From Arachis hypogaea (lineage: Eukaryota; Streptophyta; Magnoliopsida; Fabales; Fabaceae): DNA of 64,000 nucleotides. The notes below the pieces were generated by a model. It saw only the letters and a list, made by a program, of their open reading frames with translations, was not told the DNA's origin and did not search any database. The DNA lies in NCBI RefSeq assembly GCF_003086295.3, contig NC_092054.1, positions 55,653,546 through 55,717,545 of the forward strand, written 5' to 3'. Positions 62,013 to 64,000 of this stretch are shown here, in pieces. Each line of letters starts with the position of its first letter. The first letter of the stretch is position 1. Both the position numbers and the translations under genes were made by a program.

Positions 62013-62575
62013 GCAGGGGAGGAGATTTTGCTTCCACTTCAAATTTTTTTCAAACTTTCATGTTTTAATTCATAATTTTCTGCATAAACATGTTACAAAT
62101 TTTCATCATTCACACTCAATTTTCAAAAATTTAATAATCTTCTAAATCCCTTTTCAATTTTTTTTTCAAATTCCTTCCAAATCTTTTTCAAAAAATCATT
62201 TATCTTTTCAATTTCTTTCCAAATCTTTTCCAACTCATCATATCTTCTTTTAATTCTTAGATGCATCAACAAATTTTCAGAATTAACTTCTTTATATCTT
62301 TTTCATATCTTTTAAATTTTAAAATCTCATCTTTTTCATATCATGATTCATTTTTTTTCACCAATCATATCTTTCTATCATATCTTTTTTTTTTCAAAAT
62401 TTTCGAAACCCCACCCCCTCCCTTTTAAATTCACCTTCGGCCACCCCCTCTTCTCCACAACTCGAATTTGACTCTCCTCCTATTCCTCTCCTTTTCTTTC
62501 TTTTGCTTGAGGACAAGCAAACCTCTAAGTTTGGTGTGTTTTTCCGTGATCACCGAGCTAAGAGTCATTAAGATC
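62013..62575 (+). other. AT-rich spacer before the 3' ORF of element C
   Basis: Runs of TTTTCAAATC and TCATATCTTTT. Ends with TTTGCTTGAGGACAAGCAA, an inverted repeat (TTGCTTGAGGACAAGCAA), then AAGTTTGGTGTG before the ATG. Confidence 0.7.
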
Positions 62576-63677
62576 ATGGCTCCTAAGGGAAAACAAACCA
62601 CTTCAAGAGGCAAGAAAGAGAATACTCCAAAGCCACTTTGGAATCAAGAGAGGTTCTTAACCAAAGAACATGCAGACCATTACCACAAAATAATGGGTCT
62701 GAGGTCAGTGATCCCGGAAGTTAAATTCGATCTGAAAGAAGATGAATATCCGGAGATCCAAGAGCAAATTTGAAACAGAGGCTGGGAAATTCTAGCTAAT
62801 CCTGAGACAAAGGTGGGAAGAAACATGGTTCAGGAATTCTACTCAAATCTGTGGCTGACAGATAAGCAGAGAATGACTGGAACTGCCTTCCATACCTTTC
62901 GAACTATGGTCAGAGGAAAGATTATTTACTTTCACCTTGACAAAATAAGAGAGGTCTTCAAGCTGCCTCAACTGCAAGATGATCCAGAATTTTTTAATAG
63001 GAGAATGGTGAGAGTAGATAAGCGTTTGGACCAAGTTCTAGAGGAAATATGCCTCCCTGGAACTAAGTGGATAACCAACTCAAAAAGGTGTCCCAAGCCA
63101 ACTCAAGAGAGGAGATCTCAAACCAGTCGCTAGGGGCTGGTTGGACTTCATTGGGCATTCTATACTGCCCACTAGCAACCGCTCTGAGATCACTGTCAAA
63201 AGAACAGTAATGATTCATTGCATTATGCTGGGAAACGAAGTGGAGATTTATCATCTGATTTCTTGTGAGATCTACATAATTGCAAATAAGAAATCCACTA
63301 AAGCCAAATTGGCTTACCCAAGCTTAATCTCTATGCTATGTAAAGATGCTGGGGTGAAGATGGGAGTAGATGAGTTCATCCCAGTCGAGCACCCAATCAC
63401 CAAGAAGTCAATGGAAGGACAACAAGTGCAAGATAACTCCATCAAAAGGAGGGCGCATGAGTTCCTCCCAGAAATCCTTTAGATTAACTACTGGACCCGC
63501 CTAGAAGCATCTGTCACCAAGCTGCAAGAAGCTATGGATCAACTTAAGGAAGAATAGCAAAATCAAAATAGCATGCTCTGCAAACTACTTAAGGAGCAAG
63601 AAAAGCAATGGCGTGAGCTACAGGAGCTAAAACGCCAGAGGCTCTCCCTTGAGGGACCAGACACTCCTACAAATTGA
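62576..63677 (+). pseudogene. 3' ORF of element C (plant transposon protein domain type)
   Basis: ATG at 62576 opens MAPKGKQTTSRGKK, a basic N-terminus. It then reads ERFLTKEHADHYHKI, NMVQEFYSNLW, FHTFRTMVRGKII, LPGTKWI, LDFIGHSILPTSNRSE and LACPS-like LAYPSLISMLCKDAGV. A coiled-coil tail follows (LEASVTKLQEAMDQLKEE, LLKEQEKQWRELQELKRQ) with a stop at 63675-63677. Damage: TGA at 62771-62773, frameshift near 63085, TAG at 63480-63482 and TAG at about 63555. I link the central part to the putative plant transposon protein domain (PF20167). The related ORF in element A shows it is a standing part of these elements. Function unknown; no membrane segment is seen, so an envelope role is not supported. 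Confidence 0.78.
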
Positions 63678-64000
63678 AGGAGCACTTGCCTCTCCTAATG
63701 CAGGTTGTTGAGTCCTAACTCTGTGATAACTTTCGTTATTAGAGATCCATTTTAAGAGTCACATGAGCATTAGTATTAGAATCATTTATTTTTATGTCTT
63801 TAATTTCCTTTCTTTTATTATTATCTGTCTGCTTTTATGCTTATTTCATGTCTTATTTCTATTCCATAATCAATAAAATTTAGAGTATATGTCTTAAAGC
63901 TATGAATAATCCCATAAATCCCTCACATTTCTTAAAAGAAAAATGTTTTTATTTGCAAAAGAATAAGAAGTACATGAATTTCGAATTATATCTTGAAAAT
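63678..64000 (+). other. Non-coding 3' region of element C, to window end
   Basis: AT-rich, no ORF. The purine tract and 3' LTR are not reached. Confidence 0.7.

Larger units (their letters stand above)
54347..64000 (+). mobile_element. LTR retrotransposon C: FIDEL-like Ty3-gypsy, 5' part
   Basis: A 5' LTR, perfect tRNA-Asp primer site, gag, pro-RT-RNaseH-integrase and an additional 3' ORF are all in plus orientation. The 3' LTR lies outside the window. The LTR start TGATGAGCGGATAATTTATA and internal wording match, from memory, the FIDEL elements of Arachis; element length and order fit. The integrase carries no chromodomain, which together with the primer site and 3' ORF points to the Athila/Tat side of the gypsy group. 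Many stop codons make it a dead copy. Confidence 0.88.

Noticed and set aside
62576..63677. 3' ORF of element C as an envelope gene
   Set aside because: No signal peptide or transmembrane segment visible; basic start and coiled-coil tail instead.

Overview
This window is a plant nuclear sequence, AT-rich and intron-bearing, and it is dominated by transposable elements. I infer a legume of the genus Arachis (peanut). The LTR that starts at 54347 and the element inside it match from memory the FIDEL-type Ty3-gypsy elements abundant in peanut, and the Ulp1/FAR1-type Mutator proteins also read like peanut repeats. I could not run a database search. Only one intact host gene is visible: a type-1 serine/threonine protein phosphatase (PP1/TOPP) on the minus strand at 32783-36121, with three exons and 320 codons.

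Layout. 1-2000: decayed Mutator-like (MULE) transposase running off the left edge, with a fan of palindromic subterminal repeats. 2000-11900: AT-rich intergenic DNA with a 170-bp MITE (9-bp target duplication), a 1.9-kb long-inverted-repeat MULE (9-bp duplication) and a 0.5-kb hAT-like element. 11898-29247: a nested stack. A CACTA element with a broken TNP2 transposase holds a 650-bp hAT element and is cut by a minus-strand, non-autonomous Athila-like LTR retrotransposon (element A). Element A is itself hit by a 3.2-kb hAT with a broken transposase and by a 1.7-kb hAT in its 5' LTR. 29248-36789: host DNA with the PP1 gene. 36790-54113: a very large MULE with a truncated FAR1-like transposase start at its left end and a decayed Ulp1-like cysteine protease gene entering from its right end. 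An antisense 7.7-kb LTR retrotransposon (element B) is inserted at a splice donor of the Ulp gene. 54347-64000: a FIDEL-like LTR retrotransposon (element C) with gag, protease, reverse transcriptase, RNase H, integrase and an extra 3' ORF, all carrying nonsense mutations; its 3' LTR lies beyond the window.

How the parts relate. Elements A, B and C share a tRNA-Asp-type primer binding site and the order gag (or gag-pol), short stem-loop or its remnant, a zone of family-specific CpG-containing palindromes, spacer, then (in A and C) a 3' ORF and LTR. A and B lack pol and could have been mobilised by a C-like autonomous partner. The most unusual structures are the conserved stem-loop with a paired change between B and C, the palindromic repeat zones, and the Ulp1-bearing MULE with its dispersed CCGAACCGAAA motif, 241-bp tandem array and duplicated exons.
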